From Auanema rhodensis (Eukaryota; Nematoda; Chromadorea; Rhabditida; Rhabditidae): a stretch of DNA of 64,000 nt. Positions 37,420-51,108 of the stretch are shown in pieces. A program made the translations under genes and the position numbers. The DNA lies in NCBI GenBank assembly GCA_964057225.1, contig OZ059894.1, positions 20,490,476 to 20,554,475 of the forward strand, given 5' to 3'. Under the pieces are notes generated by a model. That model saw only the letters and a list, made by a program, of their open reading frames with translations, was not told where the DNA came from and searched no databases. Every line of letters starts with the position of its first letter. Position 1 is the stretch's first letter.

Positions 37420-40400
37420 TTGAAAAATGATGCATTAGTGTATGTTGAGTTTCCATGTACACTCAACATTGCTTCCAAAAACATTTTGACAAAAATTTTT
37501 TCGAAAAATTTCAAAATAATTTAGCAAAAAGTAGATGTTTTTAGATTCCTTCTTTCAAGGCAAAGACGATGGACAATGTTATTCAACGAAAAAATTAACT
37601 CTTCAGGGTGAAAATCGAGGATATAAGTGTGAACTTATATCAGTTGATATCTCGGTGCATTTTTAAGCTAGCGCAAATCTGATAACACAGATCGACGCAG
37701 CTTAAAAATCCGCATCGAATGCACTATACTACATTGAGAAACGCTTAATACAAAAATTAGTTATGATCGTTTGAAAAATGATGCATTAGTGTATGTTGAG
37801 TTTCCATGTACACTCAACATTGCTTCCAAAAACATTTTGACAAAAATTTTTTCGAAAAATTTCAAAATAATTTAGCAAAAAGTAGATGTTTTTAGATTCC
37901 TTTTTTCAAGGCAAAGACGATGGACAATGTTATTCAACGAAAAAAATAATTCTTCAGGGTGAAAATCGAGGATATAAGTGTGAACTTATATCAGTTGATA
38001 TCTCGGTGCATTTTTAAGCTAGCGCAAATCTGATAACACAGATCGACGCAGCTTAAAAATTCGCATCGAATGCACTATACTACATTGAGAAACGCTTAAT
38101 ACAAAAATTAGTTATGATCGTTTGAAAAATGATGCATTAGTGTATGTTGAGTTTCCATGTACACTCAACATTGCTTCCAAAAACATTTTGACAAAAATTT
38201 TTTCGAAAAATTTCAAAATAATTTAGCAAAAAGTAGATGTTTTTAGATTCCTTTTTTCAAGGCAAAGACGATGGACAATGTTATTCAACGAAAAAATTAA
38301 TTCTTCAGGGTGAAAATCGAGGATATAAGTGTAAACTTATATCAGTTGATATCTCGGTGCATTTTTAAGCTAGCGCAAATCTGATAACACAGATCGACGC
38401 AGCTTAAAAATCCGCATCGAATGCACTATACCACATTGAGAAACGCTTAAAACAAAAATTAGTTATGATCGTTTGAAAAATGATGCATTAGTGTATGTTG
38501 AGTTTCCATGTACACTCAACATTGCTTCCAAAAACATTTTGACAAAAATTTTTTCGAAAAATTTCAAAATAATTTAGCAAAAAGTAGATGTTTTTAGATT
38601 CCTTTTTTCAAGGCAAAGACGATGGACAATGTTATTCAACGAAAAAATTAACTCTTCAGGGTGAAAATCGAGGATATAAGTGTGAACTTATATCAGTTGA
38701 TATCTCGGTGCATTTTTAAGCTAGCGCAAATCTGATAACACAGATCGACGCAGCTTAAAAATCCGCATCGAATGCACTATACTACATTGAGAAACGCTTA
38801 ATACAAAAATTAGTTATGATCGTTTGAAAAATGATGCATTAGTGTATGTTGAGTTTCCATGTACACTCAACATTGCTTCCAAAAACATTTTGACAAAAAT
38901 TTTTTCGAAAAATTTCAAAATAATTTAGCAAAAAGTAGATGTTTTTAGATTCCTTTTTTCAAGGCAAAGACGATGGACAATGTTATTCAACGAAAAAAAT
39001 AATTCTTCAGGGTGAAAATCGAGGATATAAGTGTGAACTTATATCAGTTGATATCTCGGTGCATTTTTAAGCTAGCGCAAATCTGATAACACAGATCGAC
39101 GCAGCTTAAAAATTCGCATCGAATGCACTATACTACATTGAGAAACGCTTAATACAAAAATTAGTTATGATCGTTTGAAAAATGATGCATTAGTGTATGT
39201 TGAGTTTCCATGTACACTCAACATTGCTTCCAAAAACATTTTGACAAAAATTTTTTCGAAAAATTTCAAAATAATTTAGCAAAAAGTAGATGTTTTTAGA
39301 TTCCTTTTTTCAAGGCAAAGACGATGGACAATGTTATTCAACGAAAAAATTAATTCTTCAGGGTGAAAATCGAGGATATAAGTGTAAACTTATATCAGTT
39401 GATATCTCGGTGCATTTTTAAGCTAGCGCAAATCTGATAACACAGATCGACGCAGCTTAAAAATCCGCATCGAATGCACTATACCACATTGAGAAACGCT
39501 TAAAACAAAAATTAGTTATGATCGTTTGAAAAATGATGCATTAGTGTATGTTGAGTTTCCATGTACACTCAACATTGCTTCCAAAAACATTTTGACAAAA
39601 ATTTTTTCGAAAAATTTCAAAATAATTTAGCAAAAAGTAGATGTTTTTAGATTCCTTTTTTCAAGGCAAAGACGATGGACAATGTTATTCAACGAAAAAA
39701 TTAATTCTTCAGGGTGAAAATCGAGGATATAAGTGTAAACTTATATCAGTTGATATCTCGGTGCATTTTTAAGCTAGCGCAAATCTGATAACACAGATCG
39801 ACGCAGCTTAAAAATCCGCATCGAATGCACTATACCACATTGAGAAACGCTTAAAACAAAAATTAGTTATGATCGTTTGAAAAATGATGCATTAGTGTAT
39901 GTTGAGTTTCCATGTACACTCAACATTGCTTCCAAAAACATTTTGACAAAAATTTTTTCGAAAAATTTCAAAATAATTTAGCAAAAAGTAGATGTTTTTA
40001 GATTCCTTTTTTCAAGGCAAAGACGATGGACAATGTTATTCAACGAAAAAATTAACTCTTCAGGGTGAAAATCGAGGATATAAGTGTGAACTTATATCAG
40101 TTGATATCTCGGTGCATTTTTAAGCTAGCGCAAATCTGATAACACAGATCGACGCAGCTTAAAAATCCGCATCGAATGCACTATACTACATTGAGAAACG
40201 CTTAATACAAAAATTAGTTATGATCGTTTGAAAAATGATGCATTAGTGTATGTTGAGTTTCCATGTACACTCAACATTGCTTCCAAAAACATTTTGACAA
40301 AAATTTTTTCGAAAAATTTCAAAATAATTTAGCAAAAAGTAGATGTTTTTAGATTCCTTTTTTCAAGGCAAAGACGATGGACAATGTTATTCAACGAAAA

Positions 40401-43400
40401 AAATAATTCTTCAGGGTGAAAATCGAGGATATAAGTGTGAACTTATATCAGTTGATATCTCGGTGCATTTTTAAGCTAGCGCAAATCTGATAACACAGAT
40501 CGACGCAGCTTAAAAATTCGCATCGAATGCACTATACTACATTGAGAAACGCTTAATACAAAAATTAGTTATGATCGTTTGAAAAATGATGCATTAGTGT
40601 ATGTTGAGTTTCCATGTACACTCAACATTGCTTCCAAAAACATTTTGACAAAAATTTTTTCGAAAAATTTCAAAATAATTTAGCAAAAAGTAGATGTTTT
40701 TAGATTCCTTTTTTCAAGGCAAAGACGATGGACAATGTTATTCAACGAAAAAATTAATTCTTCAGGGTGAAAATCGAGGATATAAGTGTAAACTTATATC
40801 AGTTGATATCTCGGTGCATTTTTAAGCTAGCGCAAATCTGATAACACAGATCGACGCAGCTTAAAAATCCGCATCGAATGCACTATACCACATTGAGAAA
40901 CGCTTAAAACAAAAATTAGTTATGATCGTTTGAAAAATGATGCATTAGTGTATGTTGAGTTTCCATGTACACTCAACATTGCTTCCAAAAACATTTTGAC
41001 AAAAATTTTTTCGAAAAATTTCAAAATAATTTAGCAAAAAGTAGATGTTTTTAGATTCCTTTTTTCAAGGCAAAGACGATGGACAATGTTATTCAACGAA
41101 AAAATTAATTCTTCAGGGTGAAAATCGAGGATATAAGTGTGAACTTATATCAGTTGATATCTCGGTGCATTTTTAAGCTAGCGCAAATCTGATAACACAG
41201 ATCGACGCAGCTTAACAATTCGCATCGAATGCACTATACTACATTGAGAAACGCTTAATACAAAAATTAGTTATGATCGTTTGAAAAATGATGCATTAGT
41301 GTATGTTGAGTTTCCATGTACACTCAACATTGCTTCCAAAAACATTTTGACAAAAATTTTTTCGAAAAATTTCAAAATAATTTAGCAAAAAGTAGATGTT
41401 TTTAGATTCCTTTTTTCAAGGCAAAGACGATGGACAATGTTATTCAACGAAAAAATTAATTCTTCAGGGTGAAAATCGAGGATATAAGTGTAAACTTATA
41501 TCAGTTGATATCTCGGTGCATTTTTAAGCTAGCGCAAATCTGATAACACAGATCGACGCAGCTTAAAAATCCGCATCGAATGCACTATACCACATTGAGA
41601 AACGCTTAAAACAAAAATTAGTTATGATCGTTTGAAAAATGATGCATTAGTGTATGTTGAGTTTCCATGTACACTCAACATTGCTTCCAAAAACATTTTG
41701 ACAAAAATTTTTTCGAAAAATTTCAAAATAATTTAGCAAAAAGTAGATGTTTTTAGATTCCTTTTTTCAAGGCAAAGACGATGGACAATGTTATTCAACG
41801 AAAAAATTAATTCTTCAGGGTGAAAATCGAGGATATAAGTGTGAACTTATATCAGTTGATATCTCGGTGCATTTTTAAGCTAGCGCAAATCTGATAACAC
41901 AGATCGACGCAGCTTAACAATTCGCATCGAATGCACTATACTACATTGAGAAACGCTTAATACAAAAATTAGTTATGATCGTTTGAAAAATGATGCATTA
42001 GTGTATGTTGAGTTTCCATGTACACTCAACATTGCTTCCAAAAACATTTTGACAAAAATTTTTTCGAAAAATTTCAAAATAATTTAGCAAAAAGTAGATG
42101 TTTTTAGATTCCTTTTTTCAAGGCAAAGACGATGGACAATGTTATTCAACGAAAAAATTAACTCTTCAGGGTGAAAATCGAGGATATAAGTGTGAACTTA
42201 TATCAGTTGATATCTCGGTGCATTTTTAAGCTAGCGCAAATCTGATAACACAGATCGACGCAGCTTAAAAATCCGCATCGAATGCACTATACTACATTGA
42301 GAAACGCTTAATACAAAAATTAGTTATGATCGTTTGAAAAATGATGCATTAGTGTATGTTGAGTTTCCATGTACACTCAACATTGCTTCGAAAAACATTT
42401 TGACAAAAATTTTTTCGAAAAATTTCAAAATAATTTAGCAAAAAGTAGATGTTTTTAGATTCCTTTTTTCAAGGCAAAGACGATGGACAATGTTATTCAA
42501 CGAAAAAAATAATTCTTCAGGGTGAAAATCGAGGATATAAGTGTGAACTTATATCAGTTGATATCTCGGTGCATTTTTAAGCTAGCGCAAATCTGATAAC
42601 ACAGATCGACGCAGCTTAACAATTCGCATCGAATGCACTATACTACATTGAGAAACGCTTAATACAAAAATTAGTTATGATCGTTTGAAAAATGATGCAT
42701 TAGTGTATGTTGAGTTTCCATGTACACTCAACATTGCTTCCAAAAACATTTTGACAAAAATTTTTTCGAAAAATTTCAAAATAATTTAGCAAAAAGTAGA
42801 TGTTTTTAGATTCCTTTTTTCAAGGCAAAGACGATGGACAATGTTATTCAACGAAAAAATTAATTCTTCAGGGTGAAAATCGAGGATATAAGTGTGAACT
42901 TATATCAGTTGATATCTCGGTGCATTTTTAAGCTAGCGCAAATCTGATAACACAGATCGACGCAGCTTAAAAATCCGCATCGAATGCTTTATACTACATT
43001 GAGAAACGCTTAATACAAAAATTAGTTATGATCGTTTGAAAAATGATGCATTAGTTTATGTTGAGTTTCCATGTACACTCAACATTGCTTCGAAAAACAT
43101 TTTGACAAAAATTTTTTCGAAAAATTTCAAAATAATTTAGCAAAAAGTAGATGTTTTTAGATTCCTTTTTTCAAGGCAAAGACGATGGACAATGTTATTC
43201 AACGAAAAAAATAATTCTTCAGGGTGAAAATCGAGGATATAAGTGTGAACTTATATCAGTTGATATCTCGGTGCATTTTTAAGCTAGCGCAAATCTGATA
43301 ACACAGATCGACGCAGCTTAAAGATTCGCATCGAATGCACTATACTACATTGAGAAACGCTTAATACAAAAATTAGTTATGATCGTTTGAAAAATGATGC

Positions 43401-46400
43401 ATTAGTGTATGTTGAGTTTCCATGTACACTCAACATTGCTTCCAAAAACATTTTGACAAAAATTTTTTCGAAAAATTTCAAAATAATTTAGCAAAAAGTA
43501 GATGTTTTTAGATTCCTTTTTTCAAGGCAAAGACGATGGACAATGTTATTCAACGAAAAAAATAATTCTTCAGGGTGAAAATCGAGGATATAAGTGTGAA
43601 CTTATATCAGTTGATATCTCGGTGCATTTTTAAGCTAGCGCAAATCTGATAACACAGATCGACGCAGCTTTAAAATTCGCATCGAATGCACTATACTACA
43701 TTGAGAAACGCTTAATACAAAAATTAGTTATGATCGTTTGAAAAATGATGCATTAGTGTATGTTGAGTTTCCATGTACACTCAACATTGCTTCCAAAAAC
43801 ATTTTGACAAAAATTTTTTCGAAAAATTTCAAAATAATTTAGCAAAAAGTAGATGTTTTTAGATTCCTTTTTTCAAGGCAAAGACGATGGACAATGTTAT
43901 TCAACGAAAAAAATAATTCTTCAGGGTGAAAATCGAGGATATAAGTGTGAACTTATATCAGTTGATATCTCGGTGCATTTTTAAGCTAGCGCAAATCTGA
44001 TAACACAGATCGACGCAGCTTAAAAATCCGCATCGAATGCACTATACTACATTGAGAAACGCTTAATACAAAAATTAGTTATGATCGTTTGAAAAATGAT
44101 GCATTAGTGTATGTTGAGTTTCCATGTACACTCAACATTGCTTCCAAAAACATTTTGACAAAAATTTTTTCGAAAAATTTCAAAATAATTTAGCAAAAAG
44201 TAGATGTTTTTAGATTCCTTTTTTCAAGGCAAAGACGATGGACAATGTTATTCAACGAAAAAATTAATTCTTCAGGGTGAAAATCGAGGATATAAGTGTA
44301 AACTTATATCAGTTGATATCTCGGTGCATTTTTAAGCTAGCGCAAATCTGATAACACAGATCGACGCAGCTTAAAAATCCGCATCGAATGCACTATACCA
44401 CATTGAGAAACGCTTAAAACAAAAATTAGTTATGATCGTTTGAAAAATGATGCATTAGTGTATGTTGAGTTTCCATGTACACTCAACATTGCTTCCAAAA
44501 ACATTTTGACAAAAATTTTTTCGAAAAATTTCAAAATAATTTAGCAAAAAGTAGATGTTTTTAGATTCCTTTTTTCAAGGCAAAGACGATGGACAATGTT
44601 ATTCAACGAAAAAAATAATTCTTCAGGGTGAAAATCGAGGATATAAGTGTGAACTTATATCAGTTGATATCTCGGTGCATTTTTAAGCTAGCGCAAATCT
44701 GATAACACAGATCGACGCAGCTTAAAAATTCGCATCGAATGCACTATACTACATTGAGAAACGCTTAATACAAAAATTAGTTATGATCGTTTGAAAAATG
44801 ATGCATTAGTGTATGTTGAGTTTCCATGTACACTCAACATTGCTTCCAAAAACATTTTGACAAAAATTTTTTCGAAAAATTTCAAAATAATTTAGCAAAA
44901 AGTAGATGTTTTTAGATTCCTTTTTTCAAGGCAAAGACGATGGACAATGTTATTCAACGAAAAAATTAATTCTTCAGGGTGAAAATCGAGGATATAAGTG
45001 TAAACTTATATCAGTTGATATCTCGGTGCATTTTTAAGCTAGCGCAAATCTGATAACACAGATCGACGCAGCTTAAAAATCCGCATCGAATGCACTATAC
45101 CACATTGAGAAACGCTTAAAACAAAAATTAGTTATGATCGTTTGAAAAATGATGCATTAGTGTATGTTGAGTTTCCATGTACACTCAACATTGCTTCCAA
45201 AAACATTTTGACAAAAATTTTTTCGAAAAATTTCAAAATAATTTAGCAAAAAGTAGATGTTTTTAGATTCCTTTTTTCAAGGCAAAGACGATGGACAATG
45301 TTATTCAACGAAAAAATTAATTCTTCAGGGTGAAAATCGAGGATATAAGTGTGAACTTATATCAGTTGATATCTCGGTGCATTTTTAAGCTAGCGCAAAT
45401 CTGATAACACAGATCGACGCAGCTTAAAAATCCGCATCGAATGCTTTATACTACATTGAGAAACGCTTAATACAAAAATTAGTTATGATCGTTTGAAAAA
45501 TGATGCATTAGTTTATGTTGAGTTTCCATGTACACTCAACATTGCTTCGAAAAACATTTTGACAAAAATTTTTTCGAAAAATTTCAAAATAATTTAGCAA
45601 AAAGTAGATGTTTTTAGATTCCTTTTTTCAAGGCAAAGACGATGGACAATGTTATTCAACGAAAAAAATAATTCTTCAGGGTGAAAATCGAGGATATAAG
45701 TGTGAACTTATATCAGTTGATATCTCGGTGCATTTTTAAGCTAGCGCAAATCTGATAACACAGATCGACGCAGCTTAAAGATTCGCATCGAATGCACTAT
45801 ACTACATTGAGAAACGCTTAATACAAAAATTAGTTATGATCGTTTGAAAAATGATGCATTAGTGTATGTTGAGTTTCCATGTACACTCAACATTGCTTCC
45901 AAAAACATTTTGACAAAAATTTTTTCGAAAAATTTCAAAATAATTTAGCAAAAAGTAGATGTTTTTAGATTCCTTTTTTCAAGGCAAAGACGATGGACAA
46001 TGTTATTCAACGAAAAAAATAATTCTTCAGGGTGAAAATCGAGGATATAAGTGTGAACTTATATCAGTTGATATCTCGGTGCATTTTTAAGCTAGCGCAA
46101 ATCTGATAACACAGATCGACGCAGCTTTAAAATTCGCATCGAATGCACTATACTACATTGAGAAACGCTTAATACAAAAATTAGTTATGATCGTTTGAAA
46201 AATGATGCATTAGTGTATGTTGAGTTTCCATGTACACTCAACATTGCTTCCAAAAACATTTTGACAAAAATTTTTTCGAAAAATTTCAAAATAATTTAGC
46301 AAAAAGTAGATGTTTTTAGATTCCTTTTTTCAAGGCAAAGACGATGGACAATGTTATTCAACGAAAAAAATAATTCTTCAGGGTGAAAATCGAGGATATA

Positions 46401-46545
46401 AGTGTGAACTTATATCAGTTGATATCTCGGTGCATTTTTAAGCTAGCGCAAATCTGATAACACAGATCGACGCAGCTTAAAAATTCGCATCGAATGCACT
46501 ATACTACATTGAGAAACGCTTAATACAAAAATTAGTTATGATCGT
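37420..46545 (+). repeat. Array segment F: second dimer-type domain
   Basis: Twenty-six monomers, mostly of the ACCACATT/TTAAAAC and ATTCGC family already seen at 25487-30751. ACCACATT occurs at about 38428, 39481, 39833, 40886, 41588, 44396 and 45098. A seven-monomer offset is clear late in the segment: CTTTATAC at 42987 and 45444, AAAGATTCGC at about 43320 and 45777, and TTTAAAATTCGC at about 43669 and 46126 are each 2457 bases apart. The second copy is cut short after three monomers. Confidence 0.82.
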
Positions 46546-49500
46546 TTGAAAAATGATGCATTAGTGTATGTTGAGTTTCCATGTACACTCAACATTGCTT
46601 CCAAAAACATTTTGACAAAAATTTTTTCGAAAAATTTCAAAATAATTTAGCAAAAAGTAGATGTTTTTAGATTCCTATTTTCAAAGTAAAGACGATGGAC
46701 AATGTTATTCAACGAAAAAATTAACTCTTCAGGGTGAAAATCGAGGATATAAGTGTGAACTTATATCAGTTGATATCTCGGTGCATTTTTAAGCTAGCGC
46801 AAATCTGATAACACAGATCGACGCAGCTTAAAAATCCGCATCGAATGCACTATACTACATTGAGAAACGCTTAATACAAAAATTAGTTATGATCGTTTGA
46901 AAAATGATGCATTAGTGTATGTTGAGTTTCCATGTACACTCAACATTGCTTCCAAAAACATTTTGACAAAAATTTTTTCGAAAAATTTCAAAATAATTTA
47001 GCAAAAAGTAGATGTTTTTAGATTCCTTCTTTCAAGGCAAAGACGATGGACAATGTTATTCAACGAAAAAAATAATTCTTCAGGGTGAAAATCGAGGATA
47101 TAAGTGTGAACTTATATCAGTTGATATCTCGGTGCATTTTTAAGCTAGCGCAAATCTGATAACACAGATCGACGCAGCTTAAAAATCCGCATCGAATGCA
47201 CTATACTACATTGAGAAACGCTTAATACAAAAATTAGTTATGATCGTTTGAAAAATGATGCATTAGTGTATGTTGAGTTTCCATGTACACTCAACATTGC
47301 TTCCAAAAACATTTTGACAAAAATTTTTTCGAAAAATTTCAAAATAAATTAGCAAAAAGTAGATGTTTTTAGATTTCTTTTTTTAAGGCAAAGACGATGG
47401 ACAATGTTATTCAACGAAAAAATTAATTCTTCAGGGTGAAAATCGAGGATATAAGTGTGAACTTATATCAGTTGATATCTCGGTGCATTTTTAAGCTAGC
47501 GCAAATCTGATAACACAGATCGACGCAGCTTAAAAATCCGCATCGAATGCACTATACTACATTGAGAAACGCTTGATACAAAAATTAGTTATGATCGTTT
47601 GAAAAATGATGCATTAGTTTATGTTGAGTTTCCATGTACACTCAACATTGCTTCCAAAAACATTTTGACAAAAATTTTTTCGAAAAATTTCAAAATAATT
47701 TAGCAAAAAGTAGATGTTTTTAGATTCCTTTTTTCAAGGCAAAGACGATGGACAATGTTATTCAACGAAAAAATTAACTCTTCAGGGTGAAAATCGAGGA
47801 TATAAGTGTGAACTTATATCAGTTGATATCTCGGTGCATTTTTAAGCTAGCGCAAATCTGATAACACAGATCGACGCAGCTTAAAAATCCGCATCGAATG
47901 CACTATACTACATTGAGAAACGCTTAATACAAAAATTAGTTATGATCGTTTGAAAAATGATGCATTAGTGTATGTTGAGTTTCCATGTACACTCAACATT
48001 GCTTCCAAAAACATTTTGACAAAAATTTTTTCGAAACATTTCAAAATAATTCAGCAAAAAGTAGATGTTTTTAGATTCCTTTTTTCAAGGCAAAGACGAT
48101 GGACAATGTTATTCAACGAAAAAATTAGCTCTTCAGGGTGAAAATCGAGGATATAAGTGTGAACTTATATCAGTTGATATCTCGGTGCATTTTTAAGCTA
48201 GCGCAAATCTGATAACACAGATCGACGCAGCTTAAAAATCCGCATCGAATGCACTATACTACATTGAGAAACGCTTAATACAAAAATTAGTTATGATCGT
48301 TTGAAAAATGATGCATTAGTGTATGTTGAGTTTCCATGTACACTCAACATTGCTTCCAAAAACATTTTGACAAAAATTTTTTCGAAACATTTCAAAATAA
48401 TTCAGCAAAAAGTAGATGTTTTTAGATTCCTTTTTTCAAGGCAAAGACGATGGACAATGTTATTCAACGAAAAAATTAACTCTTCAGGGTGAAAATCGAG
48501 GATATAAGTGTGAACTTATATCAGTTGATATCTCGGTGCATTTTTAAGCTAGCGCAAATCTGATAACACAGATCGACGCAGCTTAAAAATCCGCATCGAA
48601 TGCACTATACTACATTGAGAAACGCTTAATATAAAAATTAGTTATGATCGTTTGAAAAATGATGCATTAGTGTATGTTGAGTTTCCATGTACACTCAACA
48701 TTGCTTCCAAAAACATTTTGACAAAAATTTTTTCGAAAAATTTCAAAATAATTTAGCAAAAAGTAGATGTTTTTAGATTCCTATTTTCAAAGTAAAGACG
48801 ATGGACAATGTTATTCAACGAAAAAATTAACTCTTCAGGGTGAAAATCGAGGATATAAGTGTGAACTTATATCAGTTGATATCTCGGTGCATTTTTAAGC
48901 TAGCGCAAATCTGATAATACAGATCGACGCAGCTTAAAAATCCGCATCGAATGCACTATACTACATTGAGAAACGCTTAATACAAAAATTAGTTATGATC
49001 GTTTGAAAAATGATGCATTAGTGTATGTTGAGTTTCCATGTACACTCAACATTGCTTCCAAAAACATTTTGACAAAAATTTTTTCGAAAAATTTCAAAAT
49101 AATTTAGCAAAAAGTAGATGTTTTTAGATTCCTTCTTTCAAGGCAAAGACGATGGACAATGTTATTCAACGAAAAAAATAATTCTTCAGGGTGAAAATCG
49201 AGGATATAAGTGTGAACTTATATCAGTTGATATCTCGGTGCATTTTTAAGCTAGCGCAAATCTGATAACACAGATCGACGCAGCTTAAAAATCCGCATCG
49301 AATGCACTATACTACATTGAGAAACGCTTAATACAAAAATTAGTTATGATCGTTTGAAAAATGATGCATTAGTGTATGTTGAGTTTCCATGTACACTCAA
49401 CATTGCTTCCAAAAACATTTTGACAAAAATTTTTTCGAAAAATTTCAAAATAAATTAGCAAAAAGTAGATGTTTTTAGATTTCTTTTTTTAAGGCAAAGA

Positions 49501-51108
49501 CGATGGACAATGTTATTCAACGAAAAAATTAATTCTTCAGGGTGAAAATCGAGGATATAAGTGTGAACTTATATCAGTTGATATCTCGGTGCATTTTTAA
49601 GCTAGCGCAAATCTGATAACACAGAACGACGCAGCTTAAAAATCCGCATCGAATGCACTATACTACATTGAGAAACGCTTAATACAAAAATTAGTTATGA
49701 TCGTTTGAAAAATGATGCATTAGTGTATGTTGAGTTTCCATGTACACTCAACATTGCTTCCAAAAACATTTTGACAAAAATTTTTTCGAAAAATTTCAAA
49801 ATAAATTAGCAAAAAGTAGATGTTTTTAGATTCCTTTTTTTAAGGCAAAGACGATGGACAATGTTATTCAACGAAAAAATTAATTCTTCAGGGTGAAAAT
49901 CGAGGATATAAGTGTGAACTTATATCAGTTGATATCTCGGTGCATTTTTAAGCTAGCGCAAATCTGATAACACAGATCGACGCAGCTTAAAAATCCGCAT
50001 CGAATGCTTTATACTACATTGAGAAACGCTTAATACAAAAATTAGTTATGATCGTTTGAAAAATGATGCATTAGTTTATGTTGAGTTTCCATGTACACTC
50101 AATATTGCTTCGAAAAACATTTTGACAAAAATTTTTTCGAAAAATTTCAACATAAATTAGCAAAAAGTAGATGTTTTTAGATTCCTTTTTTCAAGGCAAA
50201 GACGATGGACAATGTTATTCAACGAAAAAATTAATTCTTCAGGGTGAAAATCGAGGATATAAGTGTGAACTTATATCAGTTGATATCTCGGTGCATTTTT
50301 AAGCTAGCGCAAATCTGATACCACAGATCGACGCAGCTTAAAAATCCGCATCGAATGCACTATACTACATTGAGAAACGCTTAATACGAAAATTAGTTAT
50401 GATCGTTTGAAAAATGATGCATTACTGTATGTTGAGTTTCCATGTACACTCAACATTGCTTCCAAAAACATTTTGACAAAAATTTTTTCGAAAAATTTCA
50501 AAATAAATTAGCAAAAAGTAGATGTTTTTAGATTCCTTTTTTCAAGGCAAAGACGATGGACAATGTTATTCAACGAAAAAAATAATTCTTCAGGGTGAAA
50601 ATCGAGGATATAAGTGTGAACTTATATCAGTTGATATCTCGGTGCATTTTTAAGCTAGCGCAAATCTGATACCACAGATCGACGCAGCTTAAAAATCCGC
50701 ATCGAATGCACTATACTACATTGAGAAACGCTTAATACGAAAATTAGTTATGATCGTTTGAAAAATGATGCATTACTGTATGTTGAGTTTCCATGTACAC
50801 TCAACATTGCTTCCAAAAACATTTTGACAAAAATTTTTTCGAAAAATTTCAAAACAATTTAGCGAAAAGTAGATGTTTTTAGATTCCTTTTTTCAAGGTA
50901 AAGACGATGGACAATGTTATTCAACGAAAAAATTAACTCTTCAGGGTGAAAATCGAGGATATAAGTGTGAACTTATATCAGTTGATATCTCGGTGCATTT
51001 TTAAGCTAGCGCAAATCTGATAACACAGATCGACGCAGCTTAAAAATCCGCATCGAATGCACTATACTACATTGAGAAACGCTTAATACAAAAATTAGTT
51101 ATGATCGT
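46546..51108 (+). repeat. Array segment G: return of segment-B-type monomers
   Basis: CTATTTT and CTTCTTT monomers lead to an ATTTCTTTTTTT marker at 47372 and another at 49478, six monomers later. CAG monomers lie at 47950 and 48301. A rare GATAATACAG change at about 48917 also occurs at about 55235, exactly 18 monomers on. The segment ends with ATACCACA/TTACTG monomers, the last carrying AAACAATTTAGC and CAAGGTAAAG. Confidence 0.82.
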
